Source: Unio delphinus
Taxonomy: Eukaryota; Mollusca; Bivalvia; Unionida; Unionidae
Assembly: GCA_029339505.1 (NCBI GenBank)
Contig: JAQISU010000108.1
Location: 18,718,501-18,782,500 of the forward strand
Length of the DNA stretch: 64,000 bases
Direction: 5' to 3'
Shown in pieces: positions 50,201 to 57,620 of this stretch; the first letter of the stretch is position 1, and every line of letters begins with the position of its first letter. Made by a program: the position numbers and the translations under genes. Under the pieces are notes generated by a model. The model searched no databases. It was not told the origin of the DNA and worked only from the letters and a program-made list of their open reading frames with translations.

Positions 50201-50827
50201 GTCAATTCCAGTTAGAATTCCTGGTTTGGAATCTTTACTTACAATGACAGTTTTTTTATCCTTGAGGATTGGTTCAAATTTATCCCTAATAATCCATTTG
50301 CCTTCGACTTCGATAATGAATTTTATTCTGAAAAAATACTTCTGATTGGAATTGCTTTGTTGGGAATTGCTTTGCAATTTACCTTTGGATTTTCCACCTT
50401 TGGATTTCCATCTTTGAATTTCCCCTTTGGATTTCCCGCCAAGGTGTGAAATTATCTCAGCTGCTCTTTTATCGTTCATAGTAGCATCGATGATGGGTAC
50501 ATTGACATCTTCATCAATAATTCGAAATGTCGACCAACAGTATGCTGCACCGTCTCGGTAGAATTCATTAAAACACTCCCTGATTTTACCGAGTATAGTT
50601 CTATCACTGATTAGACGTTTTGGTGTATCAGAGACTCTATCGAGATTGAATTTAGTATTTCTCCAAGGCTTAATTTTCGATAATCTTTGGAACTCCTCAT
50701 CGAGATTGAATTTAGTATTTCTCCAAGGCTTAATTTTGGATAATCTTTGGAATTCTTTCATGGTATAATCAATGAATTTAGTATTTCTCCAAGGCTTAAT
50801 TTTCGATAATCTGTTGAATTCCTCCAT
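47255..50827 (-). CDS. B-family DNA polymerase fused to SF1 helicase
   Basis: The replication protein has 1190 residues from the ATG at 50827; numbering here counts from an alternative ATG at 50878, 17 residues earlier. Polymerase motif A is DISACYPGSF (515-524), the motif B region is GRRIIGKFTQGG (668-679), and motif C is VATDSMYI (767-774). The helicase follows in the same frame: Walker A GCGGSGKTT (847-855), Walker B IIIWDEIC (918-925), motif III VVMCGDHGQPPP (946-957), TIHSSQGLT (1115-1123) and LVYLAVSRVR (1141-1150), as in Pif1/RecD-like SF1 enzymes. Typical Polinton polymerase is protein-primed and not fused to a helicase. Residues 18-80 hold three copies of RLSKIKPWRNTKF. A 16-bp palindrome at 48273-48288 inserts NASVS after Walker A. 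No clear exonuclease motifs were assigned. Confidence 0.93.
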   Translation of the reverse strand: MEEFNRLSKIKPWRNTKFIDYTMKEFQRLSKIKPWRNTKFNLDEEFQRLSKIKPWRNTKFNLDRVSDTPKRLISDRTILGKIRECFNEFYRDGAAYCWSTFRIIDEDVNVPIIDATMNDKRAAEIISHLGGKSKGEIQRWKSKGGKSKGKLQSNSQQSNSNQKYFFRIKFIIEVEGKWIIRDKFEPILKDKKTVIVSKDSKPGILTGIDKPCYERSYPVTAIVYGLYPLNDKPDIAKLAPMKYSPLTSSRLNCVATRVMEHFTNASRGNKLTDLRRRKITEWELTVKQHGAKISDIAKLEASLKFPISVTTITGEVLYEPKYQSRGAPIQIIDHNEHAWTPAVTIFPRDRTVRYIPRKFSGEFSGEFVGDVFYEEKLFDAIHALCKDDPVSVWLLSSAGSESGFDQFVRPNGELYRVEELDNRMRKIANDFSPESSHEKLLTDSFTIPSVVAHFAREKNSWRPTRSDFLEDVKLSCIEFGHGGLWNKKYHRDGMISIDISACYPGSFLGYGECSNYFKRFGHPTHEMTRVAINGPLPDFDLTGFARVISFELATGLHPCSYVWLGRHISEKAWMPIVSLRYMIDCGMLISLIVSEAIICYRAQKEVWLPQPDLDRIISELRKQFPDFNEEQIMNWSKKLFEIKKVQAKDFGRRIIGKFTQGGRYDNTKFSSRLIIDVAEYDFLVTDLTKQGKLVSRKDAFLSNGEKLGTVVTYCDGYNSQYTHLRSSMLAYASINLFSMINRFPNTAVRVATDSMYIHNKYKSDVAKFTSQEEAWGCWRFKKETLHEYCESADVTMDEKYLKCDEIQSEFSNAPPVSDPICRYKTVYLNGCGGSGKTTRAIELYRRGNASVSNMIVLTPTHRLAREMIQRGVNACTYHSFFRWKGDEWTPDRMGDKFIPEIIIWDEICTVSLRVLQTFFEWLLNKNTKVVMCGDHGQPPPFVGGSPHEWLKGPVDYYEEINTDHRSLDEQLREFKALIRLQPDKIQCEIAREIISETPMNDFWETWRPSDLIVASRKIVRDTLQMKLFETHKEKFATLPVPLCYRPSDTRKQNIEVDIPGKSEKQILVLNDIVLVDISVVENALRANKSPWTLGYATTIHSSQGLTISDTIVWMVDNRIEWSNLVYLAVSRVRRINQLRRIVVGEASGDDEIICGDDDTTMDDASIVDVSIINKKLSGYKQQDKKKTTRI
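48273..48288. repeat. 16-bp palindrome GAAACGCTAGCGTTTC in the helicase region
   Basis: Identical to the integrase copy, and in a frame that again gives NASVS, between Walker A and motif Ia of the helicase. Confidence 0.95.
50641..50827 (-). repeat. Triplicated 60-66 bp unit at the 5' end of the polymerase gene
   Basis: Three nearly identical units, each with TTTAGTATTTCTCCAAGGCT on the plus strand, encode the thrice-repeated RLSKIKPWRNTKF. Unit lengths of 60 and 66 bp keep the frame. Near-identity suggests a recent duplication. Confidence 0.93.
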
Positions 50828-50869
50828 GTTATAATTAAAACAAGTATTTAAATAGAAAAATATAGTATA
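50828..50869. promoter_or_regulatory. 42-bp divergent promoter region, polymerase and cysteine-rich gene
   Basis: This short, almost purely A/T stretch contains TATTTAAATA and TATAGTATA between the divergent start codons at 50827 (minus) and 50870 (plus). Its position makes it the likely bidirectional promoter. Confidence 0.5.
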
Positions 50870-51196
50870 ATGAATCACTGCAAGTGGCTAATGATTGGAT
50901 CAACAACCCCGTGTAACAAATCATGCAGAAGCGAATTCTGTGGGTATTATTTACAAAGCGTTAGGCGAGGAAGTTTTGGCCCTCTCCCATGCCTCCAATG
51001 TGGGGTGGGCGTTAGAGGAAAATCGCAGTTGTGTCTTGCTTGTGGGGGTAAACGATACAGGGAACTAAAACGCTACTATGACAAACGAATCATTGACCCT
51101 AACGTCCTTGATAAAATCAAGGACAAAATCATCAAAACCCCTCAAGACTACATTGATAGACTTATAATTAAAGCAAATAATAAATTAGACAAGTAG
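50870..51196 (+). CDS. Small cysteine-rich zinc-binding protein
   Basis: The 108-residue frame starts at an ATG and has paired cysteines in order: TTPCNKSC and FCGYY near 13-26, LPCLQCG near 41-47, and LCLACGG near 55-61. These suggest one or two zinc ribbons. A basic helical C-terminus follows. Similar small proteins occur in invertebrate virus-like elements, but no function is established that I can name. The gene is intact and lies 13 bp upstream of the HNH gene on the same strand, so the two are probably co-transcribed. Confidence 0.8.
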   Translation: MNHCKWLMIGSTTPCNKSCRSEFCGYYLQSVRRGSFGPLPCLQCGVGVRGKSQLCLACGGKRYRELKRYYDKRIIDPNVLDKIKDKIIKTPQDYIDRLIIKANNKLDK

Positions 51197-51209
51197 TATT
51201 ATTATACAA

Positions 51210-51701
51210 ATGAGCCAAGATTTCAGACCTCATCCAGTGCTCGTTAATTACGAAGCCTCCAGTGATGGTGTTGTCAGGCACCGCAGACTAAAAAACCCAG
51301 TTGGATATCTAAATAATATGGGGTATTTGTTGTATAGTGCTAGAAATAAAACATATCTCTGTCACAGAATTATTTTTGAATGTCATAACGGATTAATTGA
51401 AGACGGATTTGTGATTGATCACATAAATGGCGTGAAGACTGATAATTATCTTGATAATCTTCAAGCCGTCTCACAAAGTCTGAATGCAAAATTAGGTGGA
51501 ACTGGCAAATATGCAAAACGTCCTAGGGGAGTTAAATCGTTTGATTTAGAAACCAGCGAGGAGAGAATCTTTCATTCGATAAACGAAGCCAGTAGATACT
51601 TTGACATTTGCATGCCTCCAATTCGATTTGTTGCACAAAATTTAATTAAAACTGCTCTGTCTAAAAAAAATGGTCATAAAATAAAATTCGTATACACCTG
51701 A
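51210..51701 (+). CDS. NUMOD4/HNH homing-type endonuclease
   Basis: The 163-residue protein shows a NUMOD4-like start (HPVLVNYEASSDGVVR, 8-23), an HNH core with CHRIIFECHNG, FVIDHINGVKTDN and YLDNLQAVSQSLN (51-92), and a NUMOD1-like DNA-binding tail (SINEASRYF near 123-131). This design is typical of phage and large-virus homing endonucleases that cut DNA at specific sites. In an animal genome it is most simply explained as a gene carried by the virus-like element. The frame is intact, from the ATG at 51210 to TGA at 51699-51701. The cut site is unknown. Confidence 0.9.
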   Translation: MSQDFRPHPVLVNYEASSDGVVRHRRLKNPVGYLNNMGYLLYSARNKTYLCHRIIFECHNGLIEDGFVIDHINGVKTDNYLDNLQAVSQSLNAKLGGTGKYAKRPRGVKSFDLETSEERIFHSINEASRYFDICMPPIRFVAQNLIKTALSKKNGHKIKFVYT

Positions 51702-52305
51702 AACTATTTAAGGGAGATAAATCCTTTATGGATAAATCCGCCGCATTTACACTCTACCTACTAAGTTCCCTTGTATTATGACGTCAAAGGAATTTGTCGC
51801 CTGCTATATTACCTGTACTTGACTAGGCGTGCCCACGTGACTGTAATGGAGATATAATGCATGAGTTTTCGATAGAGAATAAAACTTTTTATTGTCGGTT
51901 GTGGGCTAAAACTGCATTATTTAAATAGTTGTATTTTTATTTATCTACATATCTCATGTGTGGGGGTGGGTGGACTAGCAGTAAAGCAGACAGCTAACTC
52001 GTTCTTTTCAGTACAAAAATTCTTTATAATCTAACGCAATACCTATGTTCGCTCAGCCGGAACGCGAGTGTTTCCTATTCATTGAAGTAGGTGGGCGTGG
52101 TTAAAATTCCTTGTATATAACAGCTCTTTGAATGTATTTTATCTAGAGAATTATAACAGAGTATAAAAACGCTGTTTTATTAAACAACTGTATTATTTTG
52201 TTTAAAATATTTCTCATTGTTGCAGCATAAAATTGTCTATTTTAAAAATCTCTTATTGTTAAGTATATCAGAAGATATATATATTAAAAAATCTCTATTC
52301 TGTAT

Positions 52306-52386
52306 GACTATTCCGTGGTGTAATGGTATCGTGTTTGTCTTGTTAACATAGATCTATCAACTACGTGTTCGGTCCCCATAGCAGAT
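52306..52386 (+). other. tRNA-like segment with box A and box B matches
   Basis: TGGTGTAATGG matches the D-arm promoter box A pattern and TGTTCGGTCCC resembles box B. A possible anticodon stem-loop with GTT lies between them. The acceptor ends do not pair, so a functional tRNA is unlikely. It could be a decayed tRNA gene or a Pol III promoter of a small RNA. Confidence 0.3.
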
Positions 52387-52453
52387 ACATTATTTGATGG
52401 CGAAACGGAAGATGTTTTTTCTATTAATTGGGGAGAAGGGCGGTCCCCCTCAG

Positions 52454-52563
52454 CCAAACCAACATGGCAACCCATGCTATCGCATTCTCGGTAGCGTGGG
52501 TTGGTGTTTTTTCTAACTCATGCAACCATGAATTCGATTTCATGGGTTGCCATGTTGGTTTGG
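52454..52563. repeat. Branched palindrome, 23-bp perfect outer arms
   Basis: CCAAACCAACATGGCAACCC plus ATG at 52454-52476 is perfectly inverted at 52541-52563. Inside, a second imperfect stem pairs ACCCATGCTATCG with CGGTAGCGTGGGT (about 52470-52503). A third pairs CATGCAACCATGAA-like text near 52519-52532 with the right arm. The set could fold into a multi-arm structure. Confidence 0.85.
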
Positions 52564-52907
52564 TTTACCACGCCCACATCATTACCATCATCGTTCCATT
52601 GAATTATAATCCATCCTTAATTAAGTTAATTAAGTACATGTTATGCCTAAAATTTGCCACAACACTCGAGTGGAAATATATATGGCATTGTGCCGTCCAT
52701 GTTGTGACGTTACCCCAAGCATATCTTCTGGGCGGTCTAAGATCGCGTTTGCCACCTTAGGCCTCCCGCCGGAGATGTATGTTTCGGGTCCCCTTGGGCT
52801 TACTTGGATGCGAAGGCACCCAAGGAGTTCCAAAGATGTGTTGTCATATATGTTTTTTTTTAATAATTAGAGATACAGTATACTATATTTATAAATAAAT
52901 ATAAATA

Positions 52908-53051
52908 ATGGATATCAATGATGTAAATGCTATAATTGCTGAAATCTCAAATTTAAATAATAAAGGGGTATTATTATCTGAAAGTCTCGACGTTGACAAG
53001 ATTACCTCGGAATATGAAGATATTGAATATCAGTCTAGTAAGGGTCGTTAG
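52908..53051 (+). CDS. Hypothetical 47-residue acidic protein
   Basis: A short frame starts ATG GAT ATC and ends TAG 53049-53051, preceded by an A/T-rich TATATTTATAAATAAATATAA leader-like stretch. The product (MDINDVNAIIAEISNLNNKG start) is acidic and helical with no known domain. It lies 12 bp upstream of the next small frame. Support comes only from position and composition. Confidence 0.35.
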   Translation: MDINDVNAIIAEISNLNNKGVLLSESLDVDKITSEYEDIEYQSSKGR

Positions 53052-53063
53052 GTTTTACCCAAG

Positions 53064-53264
53064 ATGTACAGGCTCGTGAAAGGAATTCAAAAATCCATCA
53101 ATGCTTGTTTGTACGGCAACGACATTAATTTATTCATAACGCTATTTAGCACCGTTGAAGCAATACGTCAAAAGCTTGGCCAAGAATATCAAAAACGAGC
53201 TGAAATTGGTTCTAAAGTTCGTGATCTTAGAAAAATGTTAAACGAGGAAAAACCAGTATCTTAA
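53064..53264 (+). CDS. Hypothetical 66-residue helical protein
   Basis: The frame from the ATG at 53064 encodes a basic, helical product with LFSTVEAIRQKLGQEYQKRA and a charged C-terminus that could form a coiled coil. I do not recognise a family. It follows the 47-residue frame and may form a small operon-like pair within the element. Confidence 0.4.
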   Translation: MYRLVKGIQKSINACLYGNDINLFITLFSTVEAIRQKLGQEYQKRAEIGSKVRDLRKMLNEEKPVS

Positions 53265-53367
53265 CCACGTGGGTGTTACTAAAAAAAAAAAATAATAGGC
53301 TTTCGTAAATAATTTAAATAATTTATTTATTTTTTTTTAGCGTTTTTTGTAACACTTGTTACACAAG

Positions 53368-53568
53368 TTACATAGGATTTTCTCCTGAAAGGATACTCAT
53401 CAGTCTGGACTTGCTCATGCAGTTATGTGCATAATGGATGATCTGGTTGTAGCAGCAAGTAATCACCGCGACGCCTCCATTTTCACGTAGTTGTTCTTGT
53501 TGCCGCGTCGTTAACACAAATCGTTCATCGCCATTCTCAGATATTACAATTCTGAAATCCCAGCGATG
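53368..53568 (-). pseudogene. Possible small protein gene, 5' end broken or spliced
   Basis: The minus strand is open for 66 codons with protein-like composition (ENGDERFVLTTRQQEQLREN, then GGVAVITCCYNQIIHYAHNC) and ends at TAA 53368-53370. No ATG opens the frame. An adjacent frame just upstream (EECFRNNIAG near 53600-53570) could join it by a one-base shift. It would be divergent to the capsid gene. The evidence is composition and position only. Confidence 0.4.
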
Positions 53569-53623
53569 TTATTTCTGAAACACTCTTCGAGTTTCACAAT
53601 TGAAAACGCTAGTAATGTTATAA

Positions 53624-55018
53624 ATGTTTAAACGAACAGCTGATCCCGCGTTAGATATGGAAGCCCCAGTGCGCAAGGATGATTCCGTCCGCGATTATCA
53701 ATACTATTCCTATCATGCAATACAACCCGACCTACGATCGCGAATTGAACTTCAAGTTCAAGATACCAGTAAATACTTTTTACCATGTGAAGCATTTATT
53801 GAAGTAGAAGGAAAACTTGTAACAAATGTTGCAGCTGATACCCCATATGCAAATGATTCAAATATCCGAGTTATTTGAAAGTGCAAGATATCTCATTGAT
53901 GGAAAAGAAATTGAATCAATAGACCGCGAGGTTGATGGTGCAACAACAATAATCGGACTAGCAAGATACTCCGATGATTATACAAGATCGGCTGGTCCAT
54001 CTATGATGTTTGCAAAGGATACCTCTGATAACGCTGCCCACCTTCAATACATTAAAGTGTTAACACCGCAAGACACTTCAGTTGATAATCAACGAGAAGC
54101 AACTAATCCAGAACGTCGAGCTAGAACCGGAACTGCGTTTGATATTCTTGGAGGCGTTAATGGTAATTTCAATTTAGGATTTGCAACACGAAAATTAGCA
54201 TTGCAAGAACAGCAGCGATATTTTTCATGTGCGATTCCACTCCATCATATATTTGGATTCTGCAGAAATGTAAGAAAAGTCATCTATGGAGCCAAACACA
54301 CAATCGCATTAGTGCGAAAAGGCAATGACAATGATGCAATTTGGCGTACTGGTGCCGATGAAGGTAAAGTTGTTTTGAGTAAAATAGTATTATGGATGCC
54401 AGTAATGACTCCATCAATTACCACGGAAGAGCGGCTACTTTCATTTATGGAAACCGGTGGTAAATCATTGCTAAGTTGGCTAACAACAACGACTGATGCT
54501 AAAGAGGATAATGTTAATGGTACATTTACATGGCACCTGGCATCAAAACAAGGCGTTTCAGCTCCACGTCATATATTTATAGCGCTGCAGAATCGGAATC
54601 GATAGGTTCCCAAGAACGCAGTCATATGATATTTGATCGGTTAGGGGTAAGTGAGGTTTCACTGAGAATAAACGGACAACAAGAACCATCTGAGGATATA
54701 CAGCTTAATTACGGAAACAACCAAATAGCACGTGTGTATCATCGGATGCTGTCATATATGGGTCGTGATCAAAATGTTGATACTGGTTTGCAAATATCGC
54801 AGCTCGATTTTAAGAACTTGTATCCAATTTATTACTTTTCACTGGAACATCTTGATTTAACAAGGCAATCCGTTGTTGATATACATTTTAGGGCTCGTAT
54901 AGATCCTGGTGGTGTTGATTATAGAGCGGTTGCTGTTATTCTCAGCGACAAATCAATGTTGTTAGAAGGGGCTGGCGGACGAATGAGACTCGTTGATGCA
55001 CCAGTGGAAAATCTGTAA
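53624..55018 (+). pseudogene. Major capsid protein, double jelly-roll, broken by two frameshifts
   Basis: Three overlapping frames carry consecutive parts of one protein: 53624-53878 (DSVRDYQYYSYH), 53874-54605 (PLHHIFGFCRN, GKVVLSKIVLWMP) and about 54600-55018 (IGSQERSHMIFDR through VDYRAVAVILSDK). The order and motifs match the capsid-type protein found in many invertebrate Polinton-like elements, which builds the hexagonal shell. Frame changes fall near 53860-53880 and 54585-54612. Neither is at a long homopolymer and neither shows splice sites. The total, about 464 residues, is normal for the family. As it stands the gene cannot give a full capsid protein. Confidence 0.85.
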
Positions 55019-55023
55019 ATGTA

Positions 55024-55038
55024 AAATCCATAGGATTT
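55024..55038. repeat. Hairpin AAATCC-ATA-GGATTT after the capsid gene
   Basis: Six-base arms and a 3-base loop, just after the capsid stop and before the core gene. Confidence 0.9.
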
Positions 55039-55082
55039 CCCCAATTAGATCAATTGAAAGCATAAATGTGTTTTACAATAAA

Positions 55083-55564
55083 ATGCCATATAGTGTTGTT
55101 AGTGTCAAGCTGACTGATGGTCAGGTCAAGAAATTAAAATCAAAATCCGCTAAAGAATGTGGAACAACAATAACTTTAAAACCAGCGCAGATGTCCGGAG
55201 GTACACATAAAATATCATTAACGGATCGTCAAATAAAACATTTCAATGATGCAATGAAAAATAAGCGAGGAGTTCAAATAGAATTTTCGAAAGCTGCAGT
55301 CGCGAACATGATAAAATCAGGTGGTATATTTCCATTGTTAGCCGCAATACCAGCATTGATTGCAGCGGCTGCCCCAGCGGTGGCGAAGGCGGCAGCGTTG
55401 GGAGCCGTTGGGACCGCAGCAGGGATGGCGTTGAAAAAGGCAACTGGGAAAGGATATAAAAAAAGGGAAAGGGGTTGTACCTACCAGGAACCCCGTATTC
55501 ATGGTACAGCGGCAAATCCGTGAACGGATCGGGTCTAAGAAAAATACCAGGAACGGTTTATTAG
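55083..55564 (+). pseudogene. Core/minor virion protein (adenovirus pX/pVI-like), C-terminus shifted at an A-run
   Basis: From the ATG at 55083 the product starts MPYSVVSVKLTDGQVKKLKS, has a basic central part, then a hydrophobic alanine-rich stretch (PLLAAIPALIAAAAPAVAKA, residues 80-100) and a G/K-rich segment. The open frame ends at 55523. The glycine- and lysine-rich tail usual for the family continues instead in another frame from 55466 to TAG 55562-55564. Seven A's (55458-55464) lie at the switch. Related proteins bind DNA or capsid inside the particle and may carry a membrane-active stretch. The role here is inferred from position between capsid and protease. Confidence 0.65.
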
Positions 55565-55569
55565 TTGAA

Positions 55570-55612
55570 AAATCTTCGATTTACAAATCTTCGATTTCCG
55601 AACCTATGGTTC
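55570..55612. repeat. Three mini-hairpins between core and protease genes
   Basis: AAATCTTCGATTT occurs at 55570-55582 and 55585-55597; GAACCTATGGTTC follows at 55600-55612 and contains the protease ATG. All have 5-base arms and 3-base loops. Confidence 0.88.
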
Positions 55613-56055
55613 CTATTTCCAATTTTGATTTAATTGATGCTGCTAAAAAACTAGCGATAAAAAACTTCAGAGGGGTTTTTATGAGAGATCAATTACCGAG
55701 AAAACCAAATAACGTTGAAACCGGTATCATCAATCTTGATAACAGCAGCGGATCGGGAACTCACTGGGTTGCATACGCGATTGATCCACGTGGGATTGTC
55801 TATTTCGATTCATATGGGTTAGCTCCGCCAAGCGAGTTTATGCGGTATATAAATTCCTCGATGAAACTCAAAGGGTTTCCGATTTTTTATTCCACGCTGC
55901 CAACACAACAATTAAATGATCCACCGATATACGGCCGTGAAGTATTAAATGTCCTCGCGGAGATTTCATTAAAATCCTTTGGATCTCCGTGGAAACCACC
56001 TCATATTGTTGTAAACGAATACACGAGTGGGAAATTACAAGGATCAATAAATTGA
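55606..56055 (+). CDS. Adenain-like maturation protease lacking its catalytic cysteine
   Basis: The fold signature is present: SGSGTHWVAYAID with H53, then VYFDSYG with D68, and a Gln pair at 101-102. In adenovirus-type proteases and Polinton homologues a Tyr-x-Cys-Gly-like segment follows; here the sequence is DPPIYGREVLNVL and the product contains no cysteine at all. The protein is therefore expected to be inactive, perhaps through a lost codon. The ATG at 55606 is chosen because upstream codons (from 55501) are the other frame of the core gene. The product is 149 residues; family members are somewhat longer at the N-terminus or similar. Confidence 0.78.
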   Translation: MVPISNFDLIDAAKKLAIKNFRGVFMRDQLPRKPNNVETGIINLDNSSGSGTHWVAYAIDPRGIVYFDSYGLAPPSEFMRYINSSMKLKGFPIFYSTLPTQQLNDPPIYGREVLNVLAEISLKSFGSPWKPPHIVVNEYTSGKLQGSIN

Positions 56056-56078
56056 AAACACAAGTTACGCTAACAATA

Positions 56079-57611
56079 ATGATTGATATTTGGGGACAAT
56101 CTCTGTCAATGTTGGAACCCACCGAGGAAACATCTGCGGGTTCTATCGAGGATGTAAAAAAAATAATTGAAGATGAAATCGCTGAGATGTTAAATTTAAT
56201 AGATGTTGACCCGAACGAATTAGTTGTATTTCAAGATCGCCAAGGTAAATTGAAAAGCAGTAATATATCCGTGAATGACATTTTGATACGGCAGAGCGAT
56301 GCCGCTGAAAACTCTATTGCACTGTATTCCAACGATGGACAACTTAAACCAGGCGCACTTGTGTCTACGATCACCGACGCGATTGCTACCAACGAACGTA
56401 AGCTGAATGATCTTATACGAGGTTATAATAGTTTTCGCAAAAATGTTGAACATAAATTCTTTGGAACCCCGCTTGTGGTTGGCATGACTCTCGCTGAAAT
56501 TAAAAACTATCTATCGCTATTCTTCGCTAACAAGGACGCGGGAAGGATGATGAATGAAAATGAAATCAAGGCAAATTATCTCGAGATTTCTAAACTAATA
56601 GAAGATCAAAAACCCACTAATGACATTGTTGGTAGATTCTTTGGAAACCCGCTTGTGGCAGGAATGACTCTCGCTGAAATCAGTGAGTTTATCGGCAAGC
56701 ACACTCACAATGCCTACATCGCTAATAGTTTCTTTGGTGTCCCAGCTACATCTACAATGACTCTCAAAGATATTAATATGTTTATGGTGAGACAAACAAC
56801 ACTTAATACCATCGTGGATAAATTTTTAGGGAGAACACCTGTGTCTGAAACCACATCGTTGACAGGCATGACTCTCGCGGAAATTAAAAGCGCTATTGAC
56901 AAACAAAAGCACACCAGCGATATTGTTAATAAGTTCTTTGAGGGCAGTAGCCTCCAAGATATCACGACGAAATTTTTTAACATCGACAACCATATTAAAA
57001 CCCAAGCACGGATTAGAATCAACGAACTTCTGGTTTCATTCTTTTATAACAAGGAGGAGAGTGGAAAAACAATAGATCCTACCAAAATCAGGGTAAATTA
57101 TCTCGATATTTCCGACGATCTTCTTAAACTAAAAGAAAATCAAAAACCAGTCAATGACATTGTTAATAAGTTCTTTGGATTCCCACTTGTGGCAGTCATG
57201 ACTCTCGCTGAGATTAGCGCGGCTATCAATAGGATAAAAATTCCACATAGTGTAAGCGTCAATAACATCGTGTACACGGTTGATAGTGGGACTTTTGATT
57301 GGATCCGGGGAAATGATAATTATCTTTATGTTGGCCACAGACATACTAGTGTACCAGGTTGCTACCGACTTACAATAATACATCACCGTAAATTTAATTT
57401 GGAATTCAGTAATTGGGGTATCACCGGTGCTAACACGCTGACATATATACAAGAGAAAGTACCAAAACCTCCACCTGCTATACCAATCCCATTTCCGATT
57501 ACTATAAACAATTCCGACGAGTCTGTGATTAGGGAGTCACTACCCTGGATAATAGAATTTGTATCCGGTACCCCCTCATCAGATCCTAAAACCAGGTCAA
57601 TAATAGGATAA
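56079..57611 (+). CDS. Repeat-rich 510-residue protein of unknown function, virion half
   Basis: I do not recognise a family. The product contains about six copies of a motif like KFFGxPLVxGMTLAEI, spaced 40-100 residues (examples HKFFGTPLVVGMTLAEI and GRFFGNPLVAGMTLAEI). A longer repeat with NYLEISKLIEDQKPTNDIV and NYLDISDDLLKLKENQKPVN sits between them. A beta-rich segment (about 400-460) and a proline-rich patch PKPPPAIPIPFP follow. No signal peptide or membrane helix is visible. The start at 56079 is the first ATG after the protease gene; the frame is intact. Position among virion genes and repeat design fit a fibre- or spike-like structural protein, but that is a guess. Confidence 0.75.
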   Translation: MIDIWGQSLSMLEPTEETSAGSIEDVKKIIEDEIAEMLNLIDVDPNELVVFQDRQGKLKSSNISVNDILIRQSDAAENSIALYSNDGQLKPGALVSTITDAIATNERKLNDLIRGYNSFRKNVEHKFFGTPLVVGMTLAEIKNYLSLFFANKDAGRMMNENEIKANYLEISKLIEDQKPTNDIVGRFFGNPLVAGMTLAEISEFIGKHTHNAYIANSFFGVPATSTMTLKDINMFMVRQTTLNTIVDKFLGRTPVSETTSLTGMTLAEIKSAIDKQKHTSDIVNKFFEGSSLQDITTKFFNIDNHIKTQARIRINELLVSFFYNKEESGKTIDPTKIRVNYLDISDDLLKLKENQKPVNDIVNKFFGFPLVAVMTLAEISAAINRIKIPHSVSVNNIVYTVDSGTFDWIRGNDNYLYVGHRHTSVPGCYRLTIIHHRKFNLEFSNWGITGANTLTYIQEKVPKPPPAIPIPFPITINNSDESVIRESLPWIIEFVSGTPSSDPKTRSIIG

Positions 57612-57620
57612 TTGAAAGGA

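Larger units (their letters stand above)
51702..52907. other. Gene-poor central region of the Polinton-class element
   Basis: This separates the replication half from the virion half. It contains a tRNA-like segment (52306-52386) and a branched palindrome (52454-52563), described separately. Plus-strand frames up to 110 codons at 52428-52870 overlap the palindrome and have no recognisable domain. A regulatory or origin role is possible but not shown. Confidence 0.5.

Noticed and set aside
52428..52870. Two plus-strand frames and one minus-strand frame across the central palindrome
   Set aside because: They share the same bases in different frames, overlap inverted repeats and show no domain.
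53826..54605. The middle capsid frame as an independent gene
   Set aside because: Its apparent start codon is TTG and it continues the upstream capsid frame; it is one part of a broken gene.
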